DNA of 64,000 bases from Armatimonadota bacterium (GCA_025998755.1 AP024674.1:3178162-3242161); one strand, 5' to 3'. Shown: positions 8,954 through 18,191, counted from the first letter of the stretch. Notes: a model not told the origin generated them from the sequence alone. Translations and numbers: made by a program.

Positions 8954-9472
8954 CGCGGCGGCCTCCTCAGGTGTGTTGTCCGGGCAGAGGTGTGATGATG
9001 GGATGTTACTCCTGCGCTCCCGTTTTTCCTCCCTTGAAACCCCGCAAGATTGCTGGAACATCCTGCGCGCTGATGCAGTCAATGAAATGCCCGTACCGGG
9101 TCGGGAGTCTGCCGGCGCGGGGAGGGGGAAAGAAGGGATCCGTCCTTGACAGCGCTCCGTGCGTATGGTACGATTACCAGGGGAGTTCGTGAAGGACGCC
9201 GTGCCCCGCAGTCCCCGCATCCCGCGTCAGGCTCGCTACCCAGGCCGTCCGTTTGCCGCGCTGTTTGACGTCTGCAGGCGCAAGGTAAGGGATGCGAGAA
9301 GGCCGGCTGGCCGCCGCATCAGGCGCCGGTGGGGCGTGGCTCCGGCGGCTCCCTGGAGTCCCGTTGATGCTCCGGGCGTTTCGAAACGGAAGTCAGCGCG
9401 CTTCCTGCAGACCCGCCGGAGTTCAACCGATTATTGGCTAATCCTTTACAAGAAGGGCAGGAGAGATCCGCA
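8954..9472 (+). other. Intergenic region and long 5' leader of the pilin-like gene
   Basis: 519 bases without a convincing gene. Bases 8954-9145 should contain the leftward promoter of the 8953 gene, though no clear boxes were seen. The 9146-9174 promoter then starts a leader of roughly 290 bases before ATG 9473, long for bacteria and possibly structured. Confidence 0.5.
9146..9174 (+). promoter_or_regulatory. Sigma-70-type promoter of the DUF1559 gene
   Basis: TTGACA at 9146-9151, a 17-base spacer and TACGAT at 9169-9174. The -35 is a perfect match and the -10 matches 4 of 6 with optimal spacing. Transcription would start near 9181. Confidence 0.75.
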
Positions 9473-10252
9473 ATGAAGCAGCGTGGTTTCACTCTCATCG
9501 AGCTTCTCGTTGTGATCGCGATCATCGCCATTCTGGCGGCGATCCTGTTCCCGGTCTTCGCGAGAGCCCGGCAGGCGGCGCTGGCTTCCGGTTGCCAGAG
9601 CAACCTGAAGCAGATCGGCACCGCCGTCAACATGTACACGCAGGACTACGAAGAGACGTATCCCACTAACCGCGTCAATCCCACCTCCGCCATCGCCGAG
9701 CAGACGTTCCTTACGCCTCCCGGCGCGGCCACCCAGCTGCAGCTGACCTTCGTTGAGGGGCTGGACAAGTATATCCAGAAGGCTACACAGGGCGACGCGG
9801 CCAGCGTGTGGAAGTGCCCCGCCGTGAAGGTTTTCTTCCCCACCACCGACGGCAAGGTTCCGGGATACGGTGACAGCCGCGTCACCTACGGGATGAACTT
9901 CAACCTGTTCGAGGAGACGGAAGGGACCGCCAAGTTCCCGGCGCAGACCATGCTGTTCCGTGAGCTGGGCGTCATCGGCCAGTCCTACGCGGTGGCTCGC
10001 CCGCCCAGCGCAGGCGCTAAGCCCACCAAGATCTTCCTAGCCGACGCCGACACATGGGGTCTCACCAGGGCGCAGAGGAATATGCACGGCAACGCCAGCC
10101 ATATCCTCTTCCTGGATGGTCACGTGGAGAAGGTCCAGCACGACCTGGCCAGGACGCAGAACGTCCGCAACGACTGCCCGGCGCGTCCGGGAGCGTGGGC
10201 TGCCTGCGAGAACAACGATCCCAACAGGCCGAAGATCTGGATAACTCCGTAA
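9473..10252 (+). CDS. DUF1559-type prepilin-like protein with H-x-DG box
   Basis: 259 residues. A short basic leader (MKQRG) meets a type IV prepilin cleavage site G|FTLIE and the hydrophobic helix [21 protein letters not shown]. The helix is followed by [17 protein letters not shown] and a C-terminal [12 protein letters not shown] box, the hallmark pair of this family. Such proteins are processed by a prepilin peptidase and are abundant in Planctomycetes, Lentisphaerae and Armatimonadota; their roles are largely unknown (surface fibres or secretion pseudopilins). ATG 9473 has AGGAGAG upstream. It has its own promoter (9146) and terminator (10269), so it is a single-gene unit. FPVFAR is the Armatimonadota-like signature. 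Confidence 0.93.
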   Translation: MKQRGFTLIELLVVIAIIAILAAILFPVFARARQAALASGCQSNLKQIGTAVNMYTQDYEETYPTNRVNPTSAIAEQTFLTPPGAATQLQLTFVEGLDKYIQKATQGDAASVWKCPAVKVFFPTTDGKVPGYGDSRVTYGMNFNLFEETEGTAKFPAQTMLFRELGVIGQSYAVARPPSAGAKPTKIFLADADTWGLTRAQRNMHGNASHILFLDGHVEKVQHDLARTQNVRNDCPARPGAWAACENNDPNRPKIWITP

Positions 10253-10268
10253 GGTTCAGGCTTTTTGA

Positions 10269-10298
10269 CCCGGGCCGGCTTCCAAAGGCCGGCCCGGG
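10269..10298 (+). terminator. GC-rich terminator hairpin
   Basis: An 11-bp perfect stem cccgggccggc / gccggcccggg with an 8-base loop lies 17 bases after the stop of the pilin-like gene. No T-run follows, so termination strength is uncertain. Confidence 0.6.
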
Positions 10299-10561
10299 AG
10301 TGTTCCAACCGGTTTCATCCGCCAGTCCTTCGGGCAGGCGGGTGATGAGCGTAAACTGAATATCGTTCGTCGCTGCTCCCCGGCCGCACGGAACGGGGGA
10401 GAAGGCTCAGGCGAGGGCGCGCGGATTCTGACGTAGACAGGTCCGCCCCGGGCAATCATCATTCGTTCATACCTGCTGACCGCTCGAAGCGCCCGGCCAT
10501 CCGGAGCCCCGGTCCCGCAGCCGGCGAGGAGACTTCCCATCGCAAAGGGGTCAACAAAGTC
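10299..10561. other. Intergenic region before the broken pilin-like gene
   Basis: No gene seen. It contains a gggggagaaggc segment (near 10395) resembling one arm of the repeats at 23066-23154. A ribosome-site candidate AAAGGGG lies about 11 bases before ATG 10562. No clear promoter. Confidence 0.4.
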
Positions 10562-11364
10562 ATGCTGAGCATCACCAAGAAAAGGACGGGGTTCACGCTC
10601 ATCGAGCTCCTCGTCGTCATCGCGATCATCGCCATCCTGGCGGCCATTCTGTTCCCGGTGTTCGCCCGCGCCCGCGAGGCCGCGCGCAAGTCGGGATGCC
10701 AGAACAACCTGAAGCAGCTGGTGCTGTCGCTCAAGATGTACATGGACGACAACAACCAGACGCTTCCGTCCTCTCGCATCCGGAATTCGAACATCGGCGC
10801 GGGGTCTGACGCTGTTCTTTTGCACTACGCTTGGCGACCTGAACGCCACTAACCTGGCTCCGATCCGGCCAGACCATCGCCACCGTGCTGAAGAACTACG
10901 TCAAGACTCGCGAGATGTGGGGTTGCCCGTCCGACAGCGTGGACGTGACCAATCCCAGCTACACCGGTGAGATGTCCTACTATTACCGCCGTTGCGTTGA
11001 CCAGGGCGCGAACAACGGCCTCGCCAGCGAGTACGTATTCGAGTATCCGGCGAGCCAGGGCATCTTTGTGGAGCGCCTGGGCTACCACGGCGGTGAGTCA
11101 GGCAAAGGCTGGGCCGCGGGAGTGAAGTTGAACATGGCTTTCCTGGACGGGCATGTGCAGTATTGCGCAGCCAACGGCGGAGAGACTACGGCGGCGGGAC
11201 CGAACAACAGAACAGCCCTGAACCAAGGTTGGTGGGATGGCACGAATGGGTGGCCGATGTTTTACAACTATCGTGCGGCTGCCGATGGAAACCAAACAAC
11301 GATCGGAACCGTCCCAGCAAGTAGGTTCTTCAATCCATCATTTTATAGAGACGACGTTCGCTAA
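10562..11364 (+). pseudogene. DUF1559-type prepilin-like gene with two +1 frameshifts
   Basis: The start encodes a canonical prepilin helix ([40 protein letters not shown]-like) in frame 2, but this frame stops at 10852. A short segment reading [13 protein letters not shown] is in the third frame (about 10825-10866). The rest (TIATVLKNYVKTREMWGCPSD, then NMAFLDGHVQYC with the DG box, to TAA at 11364) is in frame 1. Two single-base insertions, plausibly an extra t in cttttg near 10820 and an extra c in atccgg near 10870, would reconcile all three into one protein of about 267 residues. It is either a recent pseudogene or carries two sequencing/assembly errors. Both flanks, including the strong terminator, look intact. 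Confidence 0.8.
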
Positions 11365-11428
11365 GACAGTCAACACTGCGTGACGCTGTTAGCTAACGCA
11401 GTGACAGGCTGAAACGGAATTCGACAGC

Positions 11429-11465
11429 AGCCCCGGAGCGGCCATCACGCTCCGGGGCTTTTTTC
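11429..11465 (+). terminator. Strong intrinsic terminator
   Basis: A 12-bp perfect stem agccccggagcg / cgctccggggct with a 7-base loop, followed by tttttc. It ends the DUF1559-type unit at 11364. Confidence 0.9.
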
Positions 11466-11595
11466 ACCTCCCGGGGTGCCTGACTGCAAAGGGTTGTCCT
11501 AGACGGCACTCCGCAAGACGGCTTTTCTCTGATTGCGTAGGGTTTCTCGGAGCCACACGCGGTATTCCGGGAACTTGTCCCCGGAATCCACGCTG

Positions 11596-11693
11596 CGGTG
11601 GTTGAGCCGTCCGCCGCAGGGGGACGAGTCGAAACCACAGGCACCCATCGGCGTGGTCTCGATACGCGCGGCTTTCGCCGCGCTACTCGACCA
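11596..11693 (+). repeat. Twin-hairpin dispersed repeat, copy A
   Basis: About 98 bp with two palindromic halves: cggtggttgagccgtccgcc with its partner ggacgagtcgaaacc, then ggtctcgatacgcgcggc with gccgcgctactcgacc. The same unit recurs at 34014-34109 (inverted), 39945-40040 and, degenerate, 44681-44776. It lies in gene-free DNA between a terminator and the 3' end of the leftward DUF2007 gene. Confidence 0.85.
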
Positions 11694-11770
11694 ACGTAGA
11701 ATGGAGTAAGAGGAGCATCAGGGGGAAGAGGGTTTCACAGGGGAGGAGGTGCCAGGAATGGGGATGGAGG

Positions 11771-12088
11771 TTATTCTCCCGGTTGGTTCTGGTCTTCACG
11801 TACCTCCTCTTCCAACCCCTCGGCCGACTCCAGCGTCTCTCGCAGGACTCGCAGGGCCTCCTCCCGCCGGTCTGCCGGGACGGCCACACTTTCGTCGGCA
11901 AGGGGTCCGATCGGGAAAGGATAGAGTGCTCCCACCTGTCCCACTTCGATGACCGGGATGCCGGCGTCGCGCAGAACCTCCCGCACGATCTGCGCTTCCA
12001 TTTCGTCTCGCGCTTCGTAGACGATGACGAAATCGCCCCTGTCTTCAGGGGAGCGGGCGGAAGGCTCGTGGGAGGCTGAAGTGCTCAC
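11771..12088 (-). CDS. DUF2007-like putative signal-transducing protein
   Basis: 105 residues from a GTG at 12088 preceded by AGGAGTG. The core FVIVYEARDEMEAQIVREVL, then GIPVIEVG and a late DESVAVPADRREEALRVL, matches the small alpha/beta DUF2007 domain, found alone or at the ends of larger proteins; its biochemical role is unsettled. It is the last gene of the nuo operon, 6 bases after nuoN, so it is probably expressed with complex I, but no direct link is known to me. The C-terminus is acidic. Confidence 0.8.
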   Translation of the reverse strand: MSTSASHEPSARSPEDRGDFVIVYEARDEMEAQIVREVLRDAGIPVIEVGQVGALYPFPIGPLADESVAVPADRREEALRVLRETLESAEGLEEEVREDQNQPGE

Positions 12089-12094
12089 AGGGAT

Positions 12095-13774
12095 TCACTC
12101 CTGCGAGGGAACGGACGCCGCCGGGCCTGGCTCTGGAATGTCCACCGGCGGCAGGGACGGCTGCGCTTCGCCGATGCCCGTTCTGCCGGGAGCCGCACCG
12201 CGGCCGGTCTCCACCGCGGCAATGGCCGCGCGGTCTGACCAGCGCAGCACAGGCGAAGAGAAGATGCCAAGCAGGGTCACGCCGGCGGCGAGCGCGGCCA
12301 GAGCAGCTGCCGAAAGCCGGGCAGGCTCATACTGAGGCGCCTCCGATGGCTCCTCACGGGGCTCCTCCATCCACATCATCACACTGACGCGCAGGTAGTA
12401 GTAGACCGCCAGGACGCTCGTCAGAACTGCGATGACAGTCAGACCCACATATCCCTGCTCCAGCGCGGCCAGGAAAAGATAAAGTTTGGCGAAGAAGCCC
12501 GCGAACGGCGGGATACCCGCCAGCGAGAACAGGAACACCGCCATCAGCGCACCTGCGAAGGGATGACGGCGGGCCGCGCCGCGATAATCATAGAGCGTCT
12601 CGATCCGGTCGCCCTTTCCGGCCAGGAACGCCGCCACACCAAAAGCGCCCAGGGTGGTCACTCCGTAGGCGGCCAGGTAGAACACAAGAGCGCTGAAACC
12701 GTTCACCGTGCCGGTCAGCACACCCAGAAGCAGATACCCAGCGTGGCCGATGCTGGAGTAGGCGAGCAGCCTCTTCACGTTCTGTTGAGCCAGCGCCAGA
12801 AGGTTCCCCCAGACCATGGTCGCCGCGGCCAGCGCCCAGAGCAGCGCGTTCCAGCCCGGTAGGTCGCCGTGAGCTCCCGCGCTGACGATTCGCACCAGCG
12901 CCGCAAATCCGGCCGCCTTGGCCACAATGGACATGAACGCCGTTACGGGAGTCGGGGCGCCCTGGTAGACGTCCGGCGTCCACCAGTGGAACGGCACCAG
13001 CGCCACTTTGAACGCCAGGGCGATCAACACCATCGCGACGCCGGCCGCAAGGAGCGCATCTGCCCCGCGTCCAAGTAGCAACAGTCCCAGCGCCATCTGG
13101 TGGTAACCCGTGCCGCCCACCGACGCGAACACCAGAGCCGCTCCGAACACCAGAAAAGACGACGCGAACGCCCCCAGCAGGAAGTATTTCAGAGCGGCTT
13201 CCTTGCTCTGCTCGCGCCCGCGGGCGAAACCGGCCAGCACATACAGCGGGATGGACAGAAGCTCCAGTCCCATAAACAGCAGGATCAGGTCGTCCGCCGC
13301 GGCCATCAGGAGGGCTCCGGCGGCCGAGAACATCATCAGGCTGTAGTACTCGCCGCGAGCCATCTCCTCGCGGTTCACGTAGTTCACGGACAGCAGCACC
13401 GCGATGGCCGTCGCCGCGAGGACCAGAAGGCTGAAGATCACCGTGAAGGAATCGAGCGCGAGCAGGCGGACAGGTCCCTGTTGCGTCCCCGGAGCGGCCA
13501 GCGTGGCCCATCCCGTACCCGCGATCCCCGCTAGCGCGATCCACGGAAGCGCCCGGCGGGCGGACGCGGGCCAGAACGCTCCGAACAGCATCACCAGCGT
13601 CGCCGCCGCGCACAGAGCCGCCGCCGGGGCGCTCACTAGCAGGAGGTCCATAAGCGGCAACGCCGGACTGTTTCCCGCAGGCGCAACAGGGGCAACGGCA
13701 ACAGCGTGAGCGGTCGAAGCGCAGGCCGCCGCGAGTGTGGATGAAAGCAGCAAAGTGGCTTCCTTCAGCCTCAT
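12095..13774 (-). CDS. nuoN: NADH-quinone oxidoreductase subunit N
   Basis: 559 residues, about 14 membrane helices, one of the three antiporter-like proton-pumping subunits of the complex I membrane arm. The diagnostic loop PFHWWTPDVYQGAPTPVTAF and the Lys-containing helix SIVAKAAGFAALVRI are present. The ATG overlaps the nuoM stop (ATGA), indicating translational coupling. The first 28 residues look like a signal peptide ending in AHA and precede the usual first helix (starting near MDLLLVSAPAAA); a shorter start there is possible, but the ATGA overlap favours the long form. Confidence 0.95.
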   Translation of the reverse strand: MRLKEATLLLSSTLAAACASTAHAVAVAPVAPAGNSPALPLMDLLLVSAPAAALCAAATLVMLFGAFWPASARRALPWIALAGIAGTGWATLAAPGTQQGPVRLLALDSFTVIFSLLVLAATAIAVLLSVNYVNREEMARGEYYSLMMFSAAGALLMAAADDLILLFMGLELLSIPLYVLAGFARGREQSKEAALKYFLLGAFASSFLVFGAALVFASVGGTGYHQMALGLLLLGRGADALLAAGVAMVLIALAFKVALVPFHWWTPDVYQGAPTPVTAFMSIVAKAAGFAALVRIVSAGAHGDLPGWNALLWALAAATMVWGNLLALAQQNVKRLLAYSSIGHAGYLLLGVLTGTVNGFSALVFYLAAYGVTTLGAFGVAAFLAGKGDRIETLYDYRGAARRHPFAGALMAVFLFSLAGIPPFAGFFAKLYLFLAALEQGYVGLTVIAVLTSVLAVYYYLRVSVMMWMEEPREEPSEAPQYEPARLSAAALAALAAGVTLLGIFSSPVLRWSDRAAIAAVETGRGAAPGRTGIGEAQPSLPPVDIPEPGPAASVPSQE

Positions 13775-15336
13775 CTGGCCTCCTTCCGAGCGGCTGCGTC
13801 CGCCTGATACGACGCAGGCGAGCTGACTCCCGCTGACTGCGCCATCCTGATCACGTTGTCCACGCTCGGCTCCATCCGGTCCAGGAAGGGCTTCGGATAA
13901 ACCCCGAGCCAGATGGTGCCCGCCACCAGAGGGACAAGCACCGCCATCTCCCGGAAGTTTAGATCCTTTAGAGAGCGGTTCTCATCCCGGGTGATGGGGC
14001 CCTGAAGCACCCGTTGAAGCATCCATAGCATATAGCAGGCGGAGAGGATCGCGCCCGTGGCCGCCAGGACGGCATACCAGGGGTTGGCAAGCCAACTGCC
14101 CACCAGCACCAGCCACTCTCCGACAAAACCCGACAGAAACGGCAGGCCGATGCTCGCCATCGTCACGATGACGAAGATTGCGCCATACTTCGGCATCGAT
14201 GCCCAGATTCCGCCGTAATCCTCGATCAGCCGCGTATGCCTCCGCTCGTAGATCATCCCCACCAGCAGGAACAGAGCACCCGTCGAGAACCCGTGGCTGA
14301 TCATCTGTACCAGGCTGCCCTGAGCTCCCTGGAGGGTGAACACGAAGATCCCGAGGACGGACACACCCAGATGACTGACGGACGAATACGCCACCAGCTT
14401 TTTCATGTCCGGCTGCACCAGGGCCACCAACGCCCCGTAGATGATGCCGATGATGCCCAGGGCGATCATCACCGGAGCGAATGCCAGGCTCGCCTCCGGG
14501 AAGAACGGGATGCAGAAGCGAAGGAAGCCGTAGGTGCCCATCTTCAGGAGCACGCCCGCCAGGATGACTGAACCCGCCGTGGGAGCCTCCACATGCGCAT
14601 CCGGCAGCCAGGTGTGGAACGGGAACATCGGCACTTTGATGGCGAATGCCAGCGCATACGCCAGGAAAAGAAGCGTTTGCGTCCCGCGCGCCATCTCCAG
14701 TCCGTAAAGCTCCTGCACGGAGAAGGTCAGCACCCCAGTGGCCTGATACTTGATGACGGCCATCGCGATGATCGCCACCAGCATCAGCAGGCTGCCGGCC
14801 ATCGTGTAGATGAAGAATTTCACCGCCGCGTAAATGCGCCGCGGGCCGCCCCAGACCCCGATGATGAAATACATCGGGATGAGCATGGCCTCCCAGAACA
14901 CGTAGAAAAGCACCAGGTCCAGGGCGACGAACACGCCCAGCATACCGGTCTCCAGCATCAGCATCAGGGCGTAATACTCGCGCTCACGGTCCTTGATCCC
15001 GGCGAACGAGCCTGCAATGGCGATCATTGTCAGGAACGTGGTCAACAGGACCATGAACAGGCTTATGCCATCTATCCCCACGCTGTACCGAATGGCCTGC
15101 TGTCCCAGCAGTGTGATCCAGGGCACATCCACGGTGAACTGCATGCCGGGCGTGCCCGTGCGGAACCAGAAGAACAGCGGTACGCTGATGGCGAAAGTGG
15201 CGGCGGACACCAAGAGCGCCACAGTCTTGATGGCAGTCGTGGCGCGCCGGGGTATGAACGCAACAAGCGCTGCTCCCGCGAGGGGCAGGAACGTGATGAT
15301 GGTCAGTATATGCTTCTGGAACTGCTCAGCTCCCAA
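13771..15336 (-). CDS. nuoM: NADH-quinone oxidoreductase subunit M
   Basis: 521 residues, polytopic antiporter-like complex I subunit. The conserved FPFHTWLPDAHVEAPTAGS loop and AGVLLKMGTYGFLRF helix identify NuoM. An early YSVGIDGISLFMVLL and the Glu in LMLETGMLGVF match the proton-channel helices of the family. The start is TTG at 15336, with GAGG 7 bases upstream; no better ATG lies before the first helix. It overlaps nuoN by 4 bases and follows nuoL by 9. Confidence 0.96.
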   Translation of the reverse strand: MGAEQFQKHILTIITFLPLAGAALVAFIPRRATTAIKTVALLVSAATFAISVPLFFWFRTGTPGMQFTVDVPWITLLGQQAIRYSVGIDGISLFMVLLTTFLTMIAIAGSFAGIKDREREYYALMLMLETGMLGVFVALDLVLFYVFWEAMLIPMYFIIGVWGGPRRIYAAVKFFIYTMAGSLLMLVAIIAMAVIKYQATGVLTFSVQELYGLEMARGTQTLLFLAYALAFAIKVPMFPFHTWLPDAHVEAPTAGSVILAGVLLKMGTYGFLRFCIPFFPEASLAFAPVMIALGIIGIIYGALVALVQPDMKKLVAYSSVSHLGVSVLGIFVFTLQGAQGSLVQMISHGFSTGALFLLVGMIYERRHTRLIEDYGGIWASMPKYGAIFVIVTMASIGLPFLSGFVGEWLVLVGSWLANPWYAVLAATGAILSACYMLWMLQRVLQGPITRDENRSLKDLNFREMAVLVPLVAGTIWLGVYPKPFLDRMEPSVDNVIRMAQSAGVSSPASYQADAAARKEAR

Positions 15337-15345
15337 AGTCTTGCC

Positions 15346-17343
15346 TCAACGTGTCAGAACCCAGATCACGATCAGCGCTCCCGCCAGCATCCCCGCCGCG
15401 TAGCCCCGGACATAGCCGGATTGAATCACACGGAACAGTCGGCTTGCGATCCCGAAGAACCAGGCCACAGCGTTTACCAGCCCGTCAATGATCAGCACGT
15501 CCACGCCCCTCCACAGAAAGCGGCTAAACGCCATTCCCGGGCGGACGATGATGGCGCTGTAGATCTCGTCCACGTAATACTTGTTGAGCAAAAGGTTGTA
15601 GAGCACGGGCGCACGGGCAGCAAGCGCCGCCGCCGTTCCGGGCCTTCGCACATACCAGCTTGCTCCCAGTGCAATGGACAGGAGCGCCAGAACGACGGTC
15701 AGACCCATCAGAGGCAGCTCCAGCGCATGATCCACATGCGGCGCGGGCATGACAAAGCCCACCGTAGCATTGCCCGCTGCGTTCGCAATGAGGAGCGCAG
15801 CTTCTTTTTTCTCGACGATTGAAGGCTCCAAAAAGCGCGTGAACGCTGCAATGGAGTTCTCCGGCAGATGCAGCCTGTGGCCGATCGCCTCCGGAATGTT
15901 CACCAGCCCCGCGAACACCGCTCCCACCGCCAGAACGGTGAGGACGGTGGTCATAGAAAGCGGCGATTCGTGGATCTTGCTGCGGATCTCTTCCGGCATC
16001 CTGGGCTGGCCGTGGAAGGTCTTGAAGGTCAGCCTGGCCATATAGAACGCCGTCAGGACAGCAGTCACCACGCCGACTCCCCAGAACGCCCAGTGCCCCA
16101 AGGGACCGGCCAGGGAATACCAGATGATCTCGTCTTTGGAGAAGAACCCGGAGAGCGGCGGGATGCCGGCGATGGCAAGAGTTCCGATCCAGAAGGTGAA
16201 TCCCGTGATGGGCATCCACTTCATCAGACCGCCCATCCTGCGGATGTCCTGCTCCTCGTGCATTCCATGGATGACGCTGCCTGCTCCCAGGAAGAGCAGC
16301 GCCTTGAAGAAGGCGTGGGTCATCAAGTGGAAGATGGCTGCCGCGAACGCCCCCACTCCGCAGGCCATGAACATGTAGCCCAGTTGGCTTACGGTGGAGT
16401 AGGCGAGCACGCGCTTGATGTCGTTTTGCACCAGGCCGATCGTTGCCGCGAACAGCGCTGTGCCTGCTCCGATGATGGCGATCACAAGAAGCGCCACGGG
16501 AGCGTTGACGAACAGGATGGAGCAGCGCGCCACCATGTACACACCCGCAGTCACCATCGTCGCGGCGTGGATGAGCGCGGAGACGGGGGTGGGGCCCTCC
16601 ATTGCGTCGGGAAGCCAGACGTAAAGCGGGATCTGCGCGGACTTGCCCGTTGCTCCCACAAATAGCAGCAGACAGATGGCCGTGAGCGTGGCGGTGATGG
16701 CTCCCGGCTCTGCAGCCACTTTGTCGAACACCACCCGATAATCCAGCGAGCCAAATACGGCGAAAATGAAGAGCATCCCCAGCAGGAAACCGAAATCGCC
16801 CACGCGGTTCACCAGGAACGCCTTCTTGCCCGCTGCGGCGGCGCTGGGCTTCTGGAACCAGAACCCGATGAGCAGGTAGCTGCAGAGACCCACGCCTTCC
16901 CAGCCGACGAACATCAGCAGAAAGTTGTCCGCCAGCACCAGCACCAGCATGGCGAACGTGAACAGGTTCAGATACGTGAAATAACGGTGGTAGCGCGGGT
17001 CGTGCGCCATGTAGCCCGTGGAGTAGACGTGGATCAGGAAGCCCACCACCGTCACCACGCACGCCATCACCGCAGAAAGCGGGTCCAACATCAGGGAAAC
17101 CGAGGTCTTGAAGCTGCCGGTGCTTATCCAGGGGAAGAGAGTCTGGTGTATCTCTCGCACCTGACCGGGCGGGATCTGCAGGAGGTACACCAGCCCCATC
17201 ACCGAGACGACCGCGCTTCCCAGCACGGCAAGGCAGGCAACCGTTCCCGAGAGCATCCGGGGAAGGCGGTGACCCAGCAGGCCATTCACCAGCACGCCTG
17301 CCAGAGGAAACGCGGGGATGAGCCAGAGGTAATCGCCGATCAC
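15346..17343 (-). CDS. nuoL: NADH-quinone oxidoreductase subunit L
   Basis: 665 residues, the longest antiporter-like subunit with the extra C-terminal lateral helix. IPLYVWLPDAMEGPTPVSAL and HAATMVTAGVYMVAR are the family signature; GWEGVGLCSYLLIGFW gives the conserved Glu of helix 5. The C-terminal 100 residues (NLLLNKYYVDEIY, FFGIASRLFRVIQSG) form the amphipathic lateral arm and last anchor helix. The GTG start at 17343 has GGAGGGGG about 11 bases upstream. It lies 20 bases after nuoK. Confidence 0.97.
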   Translation of the reverse strand: MIGDYLWLIPAFPLAGVLVNGLLGHRLPRMLSGTVACLAVLGSAVVSVMGLVYLLQIPPGQVREIHQTLFPWISTGSFKTSVSLMLDPLSAVMACVVTVVGFLIHVYSTGYMAHDPRYHRYFTYLNLFTFAMLVLVLADNFLLMFVGWEGVGLCSYLLIGFWFQKPSAAAAGKKAFLVNRVGDFGFLLGMLFIFAVFGSLDYRVVFDKVAAEPGAITATLTAICLLLFVGATGKSAQIPLYVWLPDAMEGPTPVSALIHAATMVTAGVYMVARCSILFVNAPVALLVIAIIGAGTALFAATIGLVQNDIKRVLAYSTVSQLGYMFMACGVGAFAAAIFHLMTHAFFKALLFLGAGSVIHGMHEEQDIRRMGGLMKWMPITGFTFWIGTLAIAGIPPLSGFFSKDEIIWYSLAGPLGHWAFWGVGVVTAVLTAFYMARLTFKTFHGQPRMPEEIRSKIHESPLSMTTVLTVLAVGAVFAGLVNIPEAIGHRLHLPENSIAAFTRFLEPSIVEKKEAALLIANAAGNATVGFVMPAPHVDHALELPLMGLTVVLALLSIALGASWYVRRPGTAAALAARAPVLYNLLLNKYYVDEIYSAIIVRPGMAFSRFLWRGVDVLIIDGLVNAVAWFFGIASRLFRVIQSGYVRGYAAGMLAGALIVIWVLTR

Positions 17344-17363
17344 TGTCGCTTCACCCCCTCCTC

Positions 17364-17681
17364 TCAGCCTCTCATCCCGCTCATCTCGTCCACGTCAATG
17401 GTGGACTTCGTCCGGAAGATGGCCACAATAATCGCCAGACCAACAGCCACCTCAGCGGCCGCCACGGCCATGACGAAGAACACGAACACCTGACCGTCCA
17501 TCGTGCCCAGGTAGCGGGCGGCAGCGATAAACAGAAGGTTCCCCGCGTTCAGCATCAGCTCGATGCACATAAACATAATGATGGGATCCTTACGGATGAG
17601 GAACCCCACTGCTCCGATGCTGAACAACACTGCGGACAGCATCACCCAGCTGGCGAACGGGACGGGTGCGTTCCAGGCCAT
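17364..17681 (-). CDS. nuoK: NADH-quinone oxidoreductase subunit K
   Basis: 105 residues, three membrane helices. IIMFMCIELMLNAGNLLF carries the conserved Glu of the NuoK proton path, and AAAEVAVGLAIIVAIFR the second conserved Glu region. Its length is typical for the family (about 100). The ATG directly abuts the nuoJ TAA, so expression is coupled. Confidence 0.97.
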   Translation of the reverse strand: MAWNAPVPFASWVMLSAVLFSIGAVGFLIRKDPIIMFMCIELMLNAGNLLFIAAARYLGTMDGQVFVFFVMAVAAAEVAVGLAIIVAIFRTKSTIDVDEMSGMRG

Positions 17682-18191
17682 TTACGCCAGCCTCCTTTTC
17701 GCAAGGACCACTGCTCCCATCATGGCCGCCAGCAGGATGAACGCCGCGATCTCGAAGGCCAGCAGGTGATCCCGAAAAAGAGTCAGACCCACCAGCTTCG
17801 GCGAACCGAAATCAGCGGGCACCGCGGACGCCTGAGCGCCGCCCAGTCCGGCCGCCATCGGCGCCAGCACCCCGATCTCCGCCAGCAGCAGGATGCCCAG
17901 CACGGCGGCTATCAGGATCTGCGAGCGAGGCTTCTGTTCTAGACCGCCTTCCTGCCCCTGGATGTTCAGCAGCATCAGCACGAACAGGAACAGAACCATG
18001 ATGGCGCCTGCGTAGACCGCCACCTGCACCACCGCAATGAACTCCGCGCCCAGCATCAGGAAGAAGACTGCCACCACCGCGAAGTTCACCACGAGGCACA
18101 AAGCGCCGTGCACGGCGTTGCGGTTCAACACGAGAAGCAGCGCGAAAGCGATCGCAACGACGGACAGCGCAACGAACGGAAGAAGAGTCAC
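17682..18191 (-). CDS. nuoJ: NADH-quinone oxidoreductase subunit J
   Basis: 169 residues from GTG 18191, which lies 4 bases after the nuoH stop and has GGGAGG 8 bases upstream; an earlier in-frame codon inside nuoH would add an Arg-rich non-helical tail. Five membrane helices. VAVYAGAIMVLFLFVLMLLN is the family hallmark (the pi-bulge helix 3 region). nuoI, which normally lies between nuoH and nuoJ, is missing here. Confidence 0.95.
   Translation of the reverse strand: MTLLPFVALSVVAIAFALLLVLNRNAVHGALCLVVNFAVVAVFFLMLGAEFIAVVQVAVYAGAIMVLFLFVLMLLNIQGQEGGLEQKPRSQILIAAVLGILLLAEIGVLAPMAAGLGGAQASAVPADFGSPKLVGLTLFRDHLLAFEIAAFILLAAMMGAVVLAKRRLA

Noticed and set aside
9159-9476. A 105-codon + strand frame ahead of the pilin-like gene
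   Set aside because: Begins upstream of the predicted transcription start, is Arg/Pro-rich and overlaps the leader and true start; treated as non-coding.
14593-15822. A 409-codon + strand frame opposite nuoM/nuoL
   Set aside because: Antisense to conserved complex I genes; composition dominated by His, Gln, Arg and Asp with no recognisable motif.
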